Translations under genes and position numbers: made by a program
Shown here: positions 50,449-59,702 of the stretch, piece by piece
Layout: every line of letters starts with the position of its first letter
How positions within the stretch are numbered: position 1 is the stretch's first letter
The notes under the pieces: generated by a model
Seen by the model: the letters and a program-made list of their open reading frames with translations, nothing else
The model's database searches: none
What the model was told of the DNA's origin: nothing
Source: Rickettsiales bacterium
GTDB lineage: Bacteria > Pseudomonadota > Alphaproteobacteria > Rs-D84
NCBI GenBank assembly: GCA_031283185.1
Contig: JAITCH010000011.1
Span: forward strand, 1-64,000
DNA length: 64,000 nucleotides
Reading direction: 5' to 3'

Positions 50449-51579
50449 CTACTGATTCATTAAACAATCACTTGGCAAGCCGTGTGCCTTACATTCACGG
50501 ATCAACCGCCAATTTGCATGATTCTCTTGATGCTCTTCGTGCGTTTCCGCAAACACATGCCCGCCCGTTCCATCCGCTACAAAATAATAAAACTTATGCT
50601 TTTCCGGCCTCATCGCAGCCCTTATCGCATCCAATCCGGGATTCGCAATCGGACGCGGCGGCAAGCCCTTATACTTATAAGTATTATACGGACTATCAAA
50701 TTGTAAATGCGCCCGCGTAATCCCCCGCCCCTGCATATGCCCAAGCCCATTCGTAACCGCATACACAACAGTCGGATCCGCCTGCAAACGCTGATCAATT
50801 TTCAACCGATTAATATAGACCCCCGCTACGCGCGGCATCTCTGCTAATATACTCGTCTCTTTCTGCACCAATGCAGCAAGGCTTAACAACTCATTCCAAT
50901 CCTTTATAGGCGCGGGAAAATTCACGCCATTAATTTCGCGCACCCTCGCCATCTTCGCCGCCAAAGTTTCAAGCACTTTATTCCTATTCGTCCCGCGCGC
51001 AAAAGCATAAGTATCCGGGAATAATTCCCCGTCATTATATACCACGCGAATTTCGCCGCTTAATTCGGGATTCATTCCGACAATTTCATAAATCTGCTTT
51101 GCCGTCAAACCCTCGGGAATCGTCAATGTCGTAGTCGCTATATTCCCGCGCCCTAAATCGCGCGCTACGCCCCAAACACTCCGCCCAGGTTTCAAGTCAT
51201 AAGTTCCAACCTGCACCCGTCCGCCCCAAGCCATAACAGATGCCTTAAATAGATATTCGCTGATTATCAATCCATTTGATTTCAAGTCGGATGATATACG
51301 CGAAACCGATGCGCCCGGCGCAACCACCAATTCCGATTTCACTCGTATCGGAGATAAGATAAATGTCGCATAAGAAATAATCAATCCCAGCACAACAATA
51401 ACAGCAATCGCAATTTGAGAAATTGTGTTGCGGAAATTTAATAAGGTCGAACCACCCCGTCCGGCTACGCCGGACACCCCGCCACCCTTGGCGTGGAATT
51501 TTGAGCGCGACACAAGCGAAGGGGACTTTTTAGTGTTTGCGGGGAATTTCTTTTTTGATGTCTTCTTTTTCACAGGCAT
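50449..51579 (-). CDS. mltG: Endolytic transglycosylase MltG (YceG-like), with in-frame R4 repeat near N-terminus
   Basis: LAALVQKETSILAEMPRVAGVYINRLKIDQRLQADPTVVYA. Confidence 0.93.
   Translation of the reverse strand: MPVKKKTSKKKFPANTKKSPSLVSRSKFHAKGGGVSGVAGRGGSTLLNFRNTISQIAIAVIVVLGLIISYATFILSPIRVKSELVVAPGASVSRISSDLKSNGLIISEYLFKASVMAWGGRVQVGTYDLKPGRSVWGVARDLGRGNIATTTLTIPEGLTAKQIYEIVGMNPELSGEIRVVYNDGELFPDTYAFARGTNRNKVLETLAAKMARVREINGVNFPAPIKDWNELLSLAALVQKETSILAEMPRVAGVYINRLKIDQRLQADPTVVYAVTNGLGHMQGRGITRAHLQFDSPYNTYKYKGLPPRPIANPGLDAIRAAMRPEKHKFYYFVADGTGGHVFAETHEEHQENHANWRLIRECKAHGLPSDCLMNQ
51445..51501. repeat. Palindromic repeat R4 embedded in frame in mltG
   Basis: ccaccccgtccggctacgccggacaccccgccacccttggcgtggaattt; encodes KFHAKGGGVSGVAGRGGST. 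Confidence 0.78.
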
Positions 51580-52811
51580 TAGATTTTACCTATGATAATC
51601 GTTGCGTTCGTCCCGCCAAATCCAAATGAATTAGAAAGCGCGTATTTAATATCTTTCTTTTTGGCTTTATGCGGAACCAAATCTATACCTTCTGTCTCCG
51701 GCTCTGGATCATCCAAATTAATCGTCGGCGGCAAAATCCCATCACGCAATGCAAGGGTTGAAAATATCGCCTCTATCGCGCCAGCCGCGCCAAGCAAATG
51801 CCCCGTCATAGATTTCGTTGAAGACATACTGACATCCGTTCCGGCAAACATTTTCTTTACCGCCGACAATTCCGCCAAATCGCCCAATGGGGTCGAGGTC
51901 CCGTGCGCGTTAATATATCCAATATCAGACGGCTTTAAGTTCGCATCTTTCAATGCGGCCTGCATCGCCCTATATCCGCCATTGCCATCTTCCGCCGGCG
52001 CAGTAATATGATTGCCATCGCCCGACATTCCATAACCCAAAATCTCGCCGTAAATTTTCGCGCCGCGAGCCTTGGCGTGTTCATATTCTTCCAACACCAC
52101 GACACCCGCGCCTTCGGCAATTACAAATCCATCCCGCGCTTTGTCCCAAGGACGGCTTGCGCCCTGCGGATTTTCATTATTGGTTGAAAGCGCGCGCATC
52201 GCGTCAAACCCGCTCATCCCAATCTTACATACTCCGCTTTCCGTTCCGCCAGCAACCATTATATCCGCATCGCCGTGAATTATCATACGCGCCGAATCGC
52301 CAATAGAATGCGTCCCAGTCGCGCAAGCCGTTACAAGCGACAAGTTCGGTCCCCTTAATCCATAAAGAATAGACACCCATCCGCTTGCCATATTAATCAA
52401 GGCCTTTGGCACAAAGAAAGGCGAAATCCGCCCGGGTCCCTGCTCTTTCAATGCAACGCAATTATCATACATCGTCTGCAATCCGCCGATGCCGGATCCG
52501 ATTGAAACGCCCGCGCGTTCTTTTTCTTCGTCAGACAGATTTTCAATGCCCGCATCTTTAATCGCCTCTATTGCCGCGCCCACTCCGTAAGATATACATT
52601 TATCCATTTTCCGAAGTGCCGCCGGATCAATAACCGATGCAGGGTCAAATTCTGGAACGCCCCCGATCTGAGACTTCAAGTCCGATACATCAAAAATTTC
52701 AACTTTGCCTATGCCCGATTTGCCTGCAAGCAGGTTCTTCCAAGCGTTTTCAACCCCTGTTCCCACGGGACAGACGATCCCCATTCCTGTTATAACAACT
52801 CGACGAGTCAT
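51579..52811 (-). CDS. fabF: Beta-ketoacyl-ACP synthase II
   Basis: VVITGMGIVCPVGTGVENAW; TACATGTHSIGDSARMI; NAHGTSTPLGDLAE; NSFGFGGTNATI. Confidence 0.97.
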   Translation of the reverse strand: MTRRVVITGMGIVCPVGTGVENAWKNLLAGKSGIGKVEIFDVSDLKSQIGGVPEFDPASVIDPAALRKMDKCISYGVGAAIEAIKDAGIENLSDEEKERAGVSIGSGIGGLQTMYDNCVALKEQGPGRISPFFVPKALINMASGWVSILYGLRGPNLSLVTACATGTHSIGDSARMIIHGDADIMVAGGTESGVCKIGMSGFDAMRALSTNNENPQGASRPWDKARDGFVIAEGAGVVVLEEYEHAKARGAKIYGEILGYGMSGDGNHITAPAEDGNGGYRAMQAALKDANLKPSDIGYINAHGTSTPLGDLAELSAVKKMFAGTDVSMSSTKSMTGHLLGAAGAIEAIFSTLALRDGILPPTINLDDPEPETEGIDLVPHKAKKKDIKYALSNSFGFGGTNATIIIGKI

Positions 52812-52834
52812 ATCTTAAATCCTTTTTGTTCAGC

Positions 52835-52988
52835 CAAAAAATCCTGGTCAATTTTTCATCCCGCCGCGTCATTTCCGCCCACTACCTTCGGAAACCCGAC
52901 ACATTATGGACATCCAGTCCACCGCAGGTCGGGTTTCCTCGGTATTGGACGGCCTGCCGCGCCGTTGCGATTGACCTAGGATTTTTCG
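52835..52988 (+). repeat. Structured dispersed element, copy 5
   Basis: AAAAATCCT/AGGATTTTT; GGTCAA/TTGACC; GGAAACCCGAC/GTCGGGTTTCC; TGGAC-atcca-GTCCA; TACC/GGTA. Confidence 0.87.
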
Positions 52989-53058
52989 CACTTTATTAAC
53001 TTTTTGAGATTATAAAATTAAGAATAAATTATGTAAAGGAGAAAATATGACAGCAATT

Positions 53059-53772
53059 TTACCGCCTTTTCATAACCAATAAACTTCCCTCGAACAACAT
53101 AATCAACGGCAAGGCCAGCGCAATACAAGACACCAAGTCCGGCGGGGTCAACATCGCGCCCACAATAAACATTCCAACCCAAACAAAACGCCGCGCTTTT
53201 ACCGCCGATTCCCGCCCTAAAAACCCTATCCTATTCAGCACCACCAGAATAACCGGCAGTTGAAACGCCAATCCGAATGTCTTCATAAGTCCCACGCATA
53301 ACGCCACATATCCCGCCATATTCGGCAATAAAACCGATGCAAAATTACCCTCTTCCGAAAAGCCTATGAAGAACTCAAACATAACCGGCATTAAAAAGAA
53401 ATAAACAAACGCCGCTCCCGCCACGAAAAACACCGGAGACGCCAACATAACAGATGCAATAAATTTACCCTCCGCGCCCTTTAACCCCGGCCTCGCAAAC
53501 CTGAACAACTGAAACATCGCAAAGGGCAATGACAGCACCGCCGACAACATCAATGCAATATCCAATCTTATCATCAACGCATCCGCCAAGCCCGTCCACA
53601 GCAGCGCGCCATCCGCCCAAACAGATTGCAGCGGCGCAACAATCAAATCCTGGGCAATCGGTGAAAAATACCAGCCCGCGCCAAATGCAATCAGAAAAAA
53701 CAAAGCGCAGAACAGAACGCGGCGGCGCAATTCCGCAATATGATCCATAATCCTCATCTTCGGCTTTTTCAT
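53059..53772 (-). CDS. tatC: Twin-arginine translocase TatC
   Basis: MDHIAELRRRVLFCALFFLIAF; VILVVLNRIGFL. Confidence 0.95.
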   Translation of the reverse strand: MKKPKMRIMDHIAELRRRVLFCALFFLIAFGAGWYFSPIAQDLIVAPLQSVWADGALLWTGLADALMIRLDIALMLSAVLSLPFAMFQLFRFARPGLKGAEGKFIASVMLASPVFFVAGAAFVYFFLMPVMFEFFIGFSEEGNFASVLLPNMAGYVALCVGLMKTFGLAFQLPVILVVLNRIGFLGRESAVKARRFVWVGMFIVGAMLTPPDLVSCIALALPLIMLFEGSLLVMKRR

Positions 53773-54167
53773 TTCTTTCCGCCTTTAAGTTCCCCTCCGT
53801 TGGAGGGGTGGACGCGAAGCGGACGGGGTGGTTTAGCCACATATGGCCGAACTGCATCGCTTAATTTGGTTAAACCACCTCCCCGCCTGCGGCGGGACTC
53901 CTCCAATGGAGGAGAACTTTTTTTAATCGGCTCCGCAAATGTCGCCATCATATCATCCATTACTTTCTGACTATGAACCACAGGATCAATCCTTTCCACT
54001 TCGCCAGCCAATTCTTCCAACTTCACCTGCGCTATATAAGTCATCTCGCGTATCCAACGCACAACTCTCGCCAAACCCCTAGCAACACTTGGCCAATAGC
54101 GCGGAGGCAAAACCAACACAGCAACTATAATTATTAATAAAAATTCCCCACCCGATATTCCAAACAC
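53769..54167 (-). CDS. tatB: TatB; C-terminal ~45 aa encoded by repeat R4
   Basis: MFGISGGEFLLIIIVAVLVLPPRYWPSVARGLARVVR; ATGA overlap with tatC. Confidence 0.88.
   Translation of the reverse strand: MFGISGGEFLLIIIVAVLVLPPRYWPSVARGLARVVRWIREMTYIAQVKLEELAGEVERIDPVVHSQKVMDDMMATFAEPIKKSSPPLEESRRRRGGGLTKLSDAVRPYVAKPPRPLRVHPSNGGELKGGKK
53788..53924. repeat. Full-length R4 pair lying entirely inside tatB CDS
   Basis: ttcccctccgttggaggggtggacgcgaagcggacggggtggttt...aaaccacctccccgcctgcggcgggactcctccaatggaggagaactt. Confidence 0.85.
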
Positions 54168-54233
54168 TTTTTTTCGCCTTTAAGGTTGTTCCTAATAATT
54201 GCTCACTGCCACCAGCCCGGTGCAGATGCTAAC

Positions 54234-54857
54234 CTATTCGTAATACTTATCACCAGTCCCGGTTGTATTCACCCTATGTTTCTGCACATTCCAAAATCCC
54301 TTTGGAAAGTCCGTTCTCGTCTTCAATCCGCTTAACTCCACTTCCGTCTTACTTCCAGTCGCATCCTTTAACTCCCAACCCTTTAACGCAACAGGACTAT
54401 CACCAAACAAGACCTTCATCTCGCCCAATCCCGGATTGTTTTTCAGATTCAACTTTAACTCAAAGCCCCCTGAAAATTGCCTGCTTTCCATTACCTTAAT
54501 ATCCGCGCCAGTCAAGTCAATCGTCTTTCTCGCCAGCACGCTCGCAGGCGTAGATGACGAAGGAATAGTCGTAATCTGATCCAACGACTTGTCATAAAAG
54601 AACAGATTCTTGCCATCCGAAATAAGCTGTATCGGCAATTTATCATAATCAAGCCTAATCTTCCCCGGACGCAACATATAAAACTTTCCAAACTCTTCCT
54701 TACCTCCGCCAACCTTTTGCGTAAAGCCGCCCTCTAATCCCGATATATTATTCAGGTATGTCTCCGCCCGCTCCACTAATTTGGCATCAACTTTCGCCTC
54801 CGCCATAAAAGGCATTAACAACGCGCCCAAAATCAAACTAATCTTCAACATAAGCAT
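54234..54857 (-). CDS. LolA-like outer-membrane lipoprotein carrier
   Basis: LVERAETYLNNISGLEGGFTQKV...GKFYMLRPGKIRLDYDKLPIQLISDGKNLFFYD. Confidence 0.85.
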   Translation of the reverse strand: MLMLKISLILGALLMPFMAEAKVDAKLVERAETYLNNISGLEGGFTQKVGGGKEEFGKFYMLRPGKIRLDYDKLPIQLISDGKNLFFYDKSLDQITTIPSSSTPASVLARKTIDLTGADIKVMESRQFSGGFELKLNLKNNPGLGEMKVLFGDSPVALKGWELKDATGSKTEVELSGLKTRTDFPKGFWNVQKHRVNTTGTGDKYYE

Positions 54858-56604
54858 CCTCCACCATTAATTGCACGCTTGAATTCCCATTATATATATT
54901 TTCTTTCACCCGGGCAAACAAGACAATTTTTCTGCCCCTATTCGCGTCATTCATAAAAAATTCCCCGGCCGCAGTTTTCAACATTCCAAAGCCTATCCCC
55001 GCCAACCTCCCAACCGCAGTAGTAAAACCCAATCTTAAATGCCCCGTTCCGACCGGCTCTACCCAATCTATAACCGCGCCCGATAATATAAAGCCCGGCT
55101 CCGGGTTATCCTGCCCGAACGGAGACAGCACCGACAAACTCCGCGCCATATCTAAATTCGCAGCAGATGCGTCAATCATTAAATCCGCTTTCAGCAAAGG
55201 CGCGAATTCCCGACCCTTCATAATTTTCGCAACGGAATCTTCAAGATGTTTCTTAAACGCCGGAATGTTTTCAACGCGTAATGAAAATCCCGCCGCCGCC
55301 GCGTGCCCGCCGCCCTCTATCAATAATCCCTTTGCACGCGCCTCTTCTATGATGCCGCCCAAATCCACTTCCGGCACGCTCCGCCCCGAACCCTTGGCCA
55401 CGCCATCCGGCTGAATGGTCGCAATGCAAGCCGGACGATAATACTTTTCTTTCAGCCTGCCCGCAATAATACCCATCACTCCGCCGTGCCAATTTTCCCC
55501 GCAGACGAAAATACAATTCGCATCGCCACCCTCGGCATCCACCATCTCGCACGACAATTGCAATATCCCGCTTTCTATATCCTTCCTTTGGCGATTCAGG
55601 CCATCCAGTTTCTCCGCCAGTTCCCGCGCCTCTATCTCATTATCCGTCAGCAGCAGTTTCATACTATCATCCGCAGTCCCAAGCCGCCCGGATGCATTCA
55701 GCCGGGGGCCCAGCATAAATCCCGCGCCATAAACATCCAAATGCTTACAGCCTGCAACATCGCCTAAAATCCTGAGACCCGTGCGATTCCATAAATTTGC
55801 AACTTTGAGCCCGGTTGAAACAATCGCCCGATTAAGCCCGATTAATGGCATCGTATCACATATAGTCCCAATCGCCACCAGATCCAAAAATTCCTTCAAG
55901 TCCGGCTCTGGTTTAGCATCGTTAAAAAATCCCCGCTCCCTTAGATTCCGATTAAGCGCGATTAAGAACATAAAGACCACGCCGACACCCGCCAGCATTC
56001 CCAATCCCGATTCGTCCCCGATTCTCTTCGGATTGATTATCGCATCCGCAACTGGCAATTCCGGACTGCCTTGGTTATGGTGATCGGTTATTATTAATTT
56101 CAGCCCTAATGATTTGGCGTGCGCGGCCGCCTGCATCGCTGATATGCCGCAATCAACCGTTATAATCAGATTCGCATTCAATTTATGAAATTCATCCACC
56201 GCATCTTTGGACAGGCCATATCCTTCGTGATCCCTATGCGGCAATCTCCAAACGACTTTATCATCCAACCCCAATGCCAAAAGGTATTTAACCATCACGG
56301 CGGCGGCAGTTATACCATCCACATCATAATCGCCGAACACAGCAATTTTATCGCCCGCCAAAACCGAGTCTGACGCAATACGAACGGCGTCATTCATTCC
56401 AAGAACAACATTCGGATCGGGAAGTTGATTATGTAAAGACGGGTTTAAAAATTCAGCGGGCTTTTCAATGCCGCGCGCGACCATAAGGGAGGCCACAATT
56501 TCGGATACTGAATTTTCTTTTTGGATGGCGGAGACTTGTTCGGGATTAACATCCGAAACAAACCAGGATTTTCCTGTTAAAGATTTATCCACTATTTTTT
56601 TCAA
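54838..56604 (-). CDS. recJ: Single-stranded-DNA exonuclease RecJ
   Basis: KIAVFGDYDVDGITAAAVM; LIITVDCGISAM; ITDHHNQ. Confidence 0.96.
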   Translation of the reverse strand: MKKIVDKSLTGKSWFVSDVNPEQVSAIQKENSVSEIVASLMVARGIEKPAEFLNPSLHNQLPDPNVVLGMNDAVRIASDSVLAGDKIAVFGDYDVDGITAAAVMVKYLLALGLDDKVVWRLPHRDHEGYGLSKDAVDEFHKLNANLIITVDCGISAMQAAAHAKSLGLKLIITDHHNQGSPELPVADAIINPKRIGDESGLGMLAGVGVVFMFLIALNRNLRERGFFNDAKPEPDLKEFLDLVAIGTICDTMPLIGLNRAIVSTGLKVANLWNRTGLRILGDVAGCKHLDVYGAGFMLGPRLNASGRLGTADDSMKLLLTDNEIEARELAEKLDGLNRQRKDIESGILQLSCEMVDAEGGDANCIFVCGENWHGGVMGIIAGRLKEKYYRPACIATIQPDGVAKGSGRSVPEVDLGGIIEEARAKGLLIEGGGHAAAAGFSLRVENIPAFKKHLEDSVAKIMKGREFAPLLKADLMIDASAANLDMARSLSVLSPFGQDNPEPGFILSGAVIDWVEPVGTGHLRLGFTTAVGRLAGIGFGMLKTAAGEFFMNDANRGRKIVLFARVKENIYNGNSSVQLMVEDAYVED

Positions 56605-56698
56605 CTGCGCTTCTTTTTTATTGAATGGATATTAACATCCTATTTTGCACGGCGCAATAAATAAATGATATATGGATTTGCCCGGCAAATCCATTTTC

Positions 56699-58360
56699 TT
56701 AAATCCGCTCAAACATACTATCAAGTTCCGCAAGTGTTATCTCTTTCCAAACAGGCCGTCCGTGATTACATTGCCCGCCCCGCTCTCCATTTTCTATATC
56801 CCTTAATAACGCGTCCATCTCTTCATAACTCAATTTTCGACCCGCCCTAACCGACCGATGACATGCAAAATTTGCCAGTTTCAAATGCAGCCTTTCCTGC
56901 AACGCCGCACTGCTACCTTTTGCCCTTACTTCGGACGCAATAACTTTCAGCACTGCCGCCCAATCAAGATCAAAGTCCCCGGGAACCTCTCTGACCACTA
57001 CCGAATTATCTCCGAAATGTTCCACCGACAATCCGCATTTTTGCAGGTCTTCCGCAACGGATAAAACCGCGTCCAATTCACCCGCATTCAGGTCAACAAC
57101 TTGCGGCACTAACAAGGGCCTAGTCGGCAAAATGTTATCCCTTAATTTTTCATAAGTAATTCTCTCCGCCGCTGCATGTTGGTCAACCAATACCAGGCCG
57201 TTTTTATTTTCAGCAACTATATATTTGCTAAGTATTTGGCCGATTACACGCCCCAACGGCAAATCAAAACCATCAATAATCGGCGCGGAATCATCGGCGT
57301 CAAAACCCGGCATTTTTGATATATTATTCTCAAAAAAGCCGGTGTCCCGAAAGACGCAAAAATCATCCTGAACAGGGGCATAAAACGGCGTAATTTCAGA
57401 CGCCAAAGACCGAGATAAAACAGCCCTTAAACTTCGCACCATAAGGTCCCTAATTCTACGCGGTTCTAAAAAATGCACCTCCGTCTTCGCAGGCGATACA
57501 TTCACATCCACCTCTTCTGACGGCAATTCTAGGTAAAGGCAACAGACTGGAAATTCACGGCTAGACATAACATCAAAATACGCCGCACGCAATGCGCCAA
57601 CCAGAACTTTATCCTTCACCGGACGACCATTCACAAACAGATATTGATCGCTTGCGGACGCCCTTCTAAAAGTCGGCTTTGATATAAATCCATGCAAACG
57701 AATTTCAGAGTCATTCGCATCAACTTCTGACATTTGACCTGTTATATCCTCCCCTATAACCCGAACCATCCGATCAAAAATCGCCTCATTCGCCGGGAAC
57801 CTTTCGGACACATTAAATACAAATCCAACATCCGGCCGCGCCAGCGCAAGGCGATATAAAACCTCCCGCGCGGACGCCAATTCAAATCGGTCATTACGCA
57901 AAAACTTCAATCTTGCCGGAACGCATCCAAACAGATTTTCCACCCTTATGCAAGTTCCTTTCTCCACCGGCGCAGGGGTTATTTTTTGCGTAGCGCAATC
58001 CAGTCTCCATCCTCCGTCTCCGGCGGATGTTGAAATCGTCATTTCCGAAACCGAGGCAATGGACGGAATCGCCTCGCCCCTAAAACCCAAAGTTTTAATA
58101 TCCAATAAATCTTCGCCAGTTAATTTACTTGTCGCGTGCCGACCAATACAGGCGGATAAATCTTCTTTATTCATTCCGCAGCCGTTATCAATGACGCTGA
58201 TTAATGTGCGGCCGCCATCCACCACATCCACAACAATCCTGTCCGCGCCCGCATCCAATGAATTTTCCACCAATTCCTTTACGACCGAGGCAGGCCTTTC
58301 CACCACTTCTCCGGCGGCAATTTTATTTACCAGATCAAGCGGCAAAATTCTAATCGCCAT
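56699..58360 (-). CDS. mutL: DNA mismatch repair protein MutL
   Basis: IAAGEVVERPASVVKELVENSLDAGA; GFRGEAIPSIASV; QHAAAERITYEKL. Confidence 0.97.
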   Translation of the reverse strand: MAIRILPLDLVNKIAAGEVVERPASVVKELVENSLDAGADRIVVDVVDGGRTLISVIDNGCGMNKEDLSACIGRHATSKLTGEDLLDIKTLGFRGEAIPSIASVSEMTISTSAGDGGWRLDCATQKITPAPVEKGTCIRVENLFGCVPARLKFLRNDRFELASAREVLYRLALARPDVGFVFNVSERFPANEAIFDRMVRVIGEDITGQMSEVDANDSEIRLHGFISKPTFRRASASDQYLFVNGRPVKDKVLVGALRAAYFDVMSSREFPVCCLYLELPSEEVDVNVSPAKTEVHFLEPRRIRDLMVRSLRAVLSRSLASEITPFYAPVQDDFCVFRDTGFFENNISKMPGFDADDSAPIIDGFDLPLGRVIGQILSKYIVAENKNGLVLVDQHAAAERITYEKLRDNILPTRPLLVPQVVDLNAGELDAVLSVAEDLQKCGLSVEHFGDNSVVVREVPGDFDLDWAAVLKVIASEVRAKGSSAALQERLHLKLANFACHRSVRAGRKLSYEEMDALLRDIENGERGGQCNHGRPVWKEITLAELDSMFERI

Positions 58361-59162
58361 CAGACTTCATCCAATTTCTTATTACCTCGAACGGCATCTT
58401 TTCATAATCACCCATCGCGCCACCAATAAACGACTTTGCAAATTCCGCCGCGACAATCCAGGCCGCAACATCCACTTCGCCCGATACCACAGCCGCGCTT
58501 TGCCCATCTGGCAGACTTTCCAAAATATCCGCCGCCGCGCCCTTGTTTTTCGCAAAAACGAGACTTGGAATATGTCCAAAGGCCCGCACCGCAGGCAATC
58601 CCTCCGCAAGAGTTCTAAACAACGCGTCTCCGCCCAAAACACGGAATGCCGCCCCGTGCATAACTTTTAATTCCCAGAACAAGAACATCGCCAGATCCGC
58701 ATCCGGCAATCCTCGGCTTTTTTGCAAAAAGGTCTCGAAGAACTCCGGCGTGGACGCGTGGTGCAAAACCTCCGCCAGGCTTTTATAATAATTCCTTTCG
58801 GACACCTCTATAATTTTTATATTTTCGTGTTTCGGCAAAACATCAAAATCAATTTTCGCCAGGCTCCGCTGATGCGAAGGGATCATATCCATATATGCCT
58901 TGAATTCGGGCGCGTTCAACACCGCCATATCCTGCAAGGGCGAATAATCCTTGAAATTGAAATCAAGTTCTTTCCAAATCGGCCTTTCCGGCGCGGCTAA
59001 TTTTTTAATGGCAGTTAACGCCTCTTCATTTATCCTCACCAACGACCAGTCAAACAACGCCCCGGCAAAGGGATGCACCGCGCCCTTCCTCATCCCGGAT
59101 AATTCGCCAATGCCAAGGTCTGATACAAATTCCGCCTGTTTTTTCAGATATGTTAAATCCAT
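58350..59162 (-). CDS. Conserved hypothetical protein
   Basis: 270 aa; overlaps mutL start, greA stop/start adjacency. Confidence 0.6.
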   Translation of the reverse strand: MDLTYLKKQAEFVSDLGIGELSGMRKGAVHPFAGALFDWSLVRINEEALTAIKKLAAPERPIWKELDFNFKDYSPLQDMAVLNAPEFKAYMDMIPSHQRSLAKIDFDVLPKHENIKIIEVSERNYYKSLAEVLHHASTPEFFETFLQKSRGLPDADLAMFLFWELKVMHGAAFRVLGGDALFRTLAEGLPAVRAFGHIPSLVFAKNKGAAADILESLPDGQSAAVVSGEVDVAAWIVAAEFAKSFIGGAMGDYEKMPFEVIRNWMKSDGD

Positions 59163-59623
59163 TAAAACCTCACAGATATTATCTCGTATTCTTTCACACC
59201 GCTCGGGGTATGGACAGATACCAGGTCGCCTACCTTATGCCCGACCAACGCCTTGCCGATGGGGCTGGATACAGAAATTTTGCCCGCCGCTATGTCGCTT
59301 TCCGTCCCGCCTAATAATTGATAAGAAACTCTTTTGCCCGCCTCGTCTTCCAATTCCACCACCGCGCCAAATGAAGCAACTCCTTCGGTCGCATTGGAAA
59401 AATCTATGACTTTGGAACCCGTAATCAGTTTTTCCAGTTCGCCGATGCGCCTATCCATCCATCTCTGCTTTTCCCGAGCAGTCTGATATTCCGCGTTTTC
59501 CTTCAAATCGCCTAATGCCCGCGCGGCTTGAATCGCCTGCATAAGCGGAGGGCGTTCAACCTCGCGCAGTTGCTTTAATTCGGATAAAAGTTCATCCATA
59601 CCAGACTGAGAAATCGGCTTCAT
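59162..59623 (-). CDS. greA: Transcription elongation factor GreA
   Basis: LKQLREVERPPLMQAIQAARALGDLKENAEYQTAREKQ; SPIGKALVGHKVGD. Confidence 0.96.
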   Translation of the reverse strand: MKPISQSGMDELLSELKQLREVERPPLMQAIQAARALGDLKENAEYQTAREKQRWMDRRIGELEKLITGSKVIDFSNATEGVASFGAVVELEDEAGKRVSYQLLGGTESDIAAGKISVSSPIGKALVGHKVGDLVSVHTPSGVKEYEIISVRF

Positions 59624-59702
59624 TTCTTCAATTCCCTTATATATTGATTTTCTGCCATCAATATAATAAAATAAGGTTTCTAAGTCAACAACCGAGGATT
59701 AA

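Noticed and set aside
36074-52988. Structured elements as integron attC sites
   Set aside because: Flanking genes are housekeeping (dnaJ, dnaN-proximal, fabF), no integrase cassette array, no clear GTTRRRY/RYYYAAC core sites, and the hairpin architecture differs.
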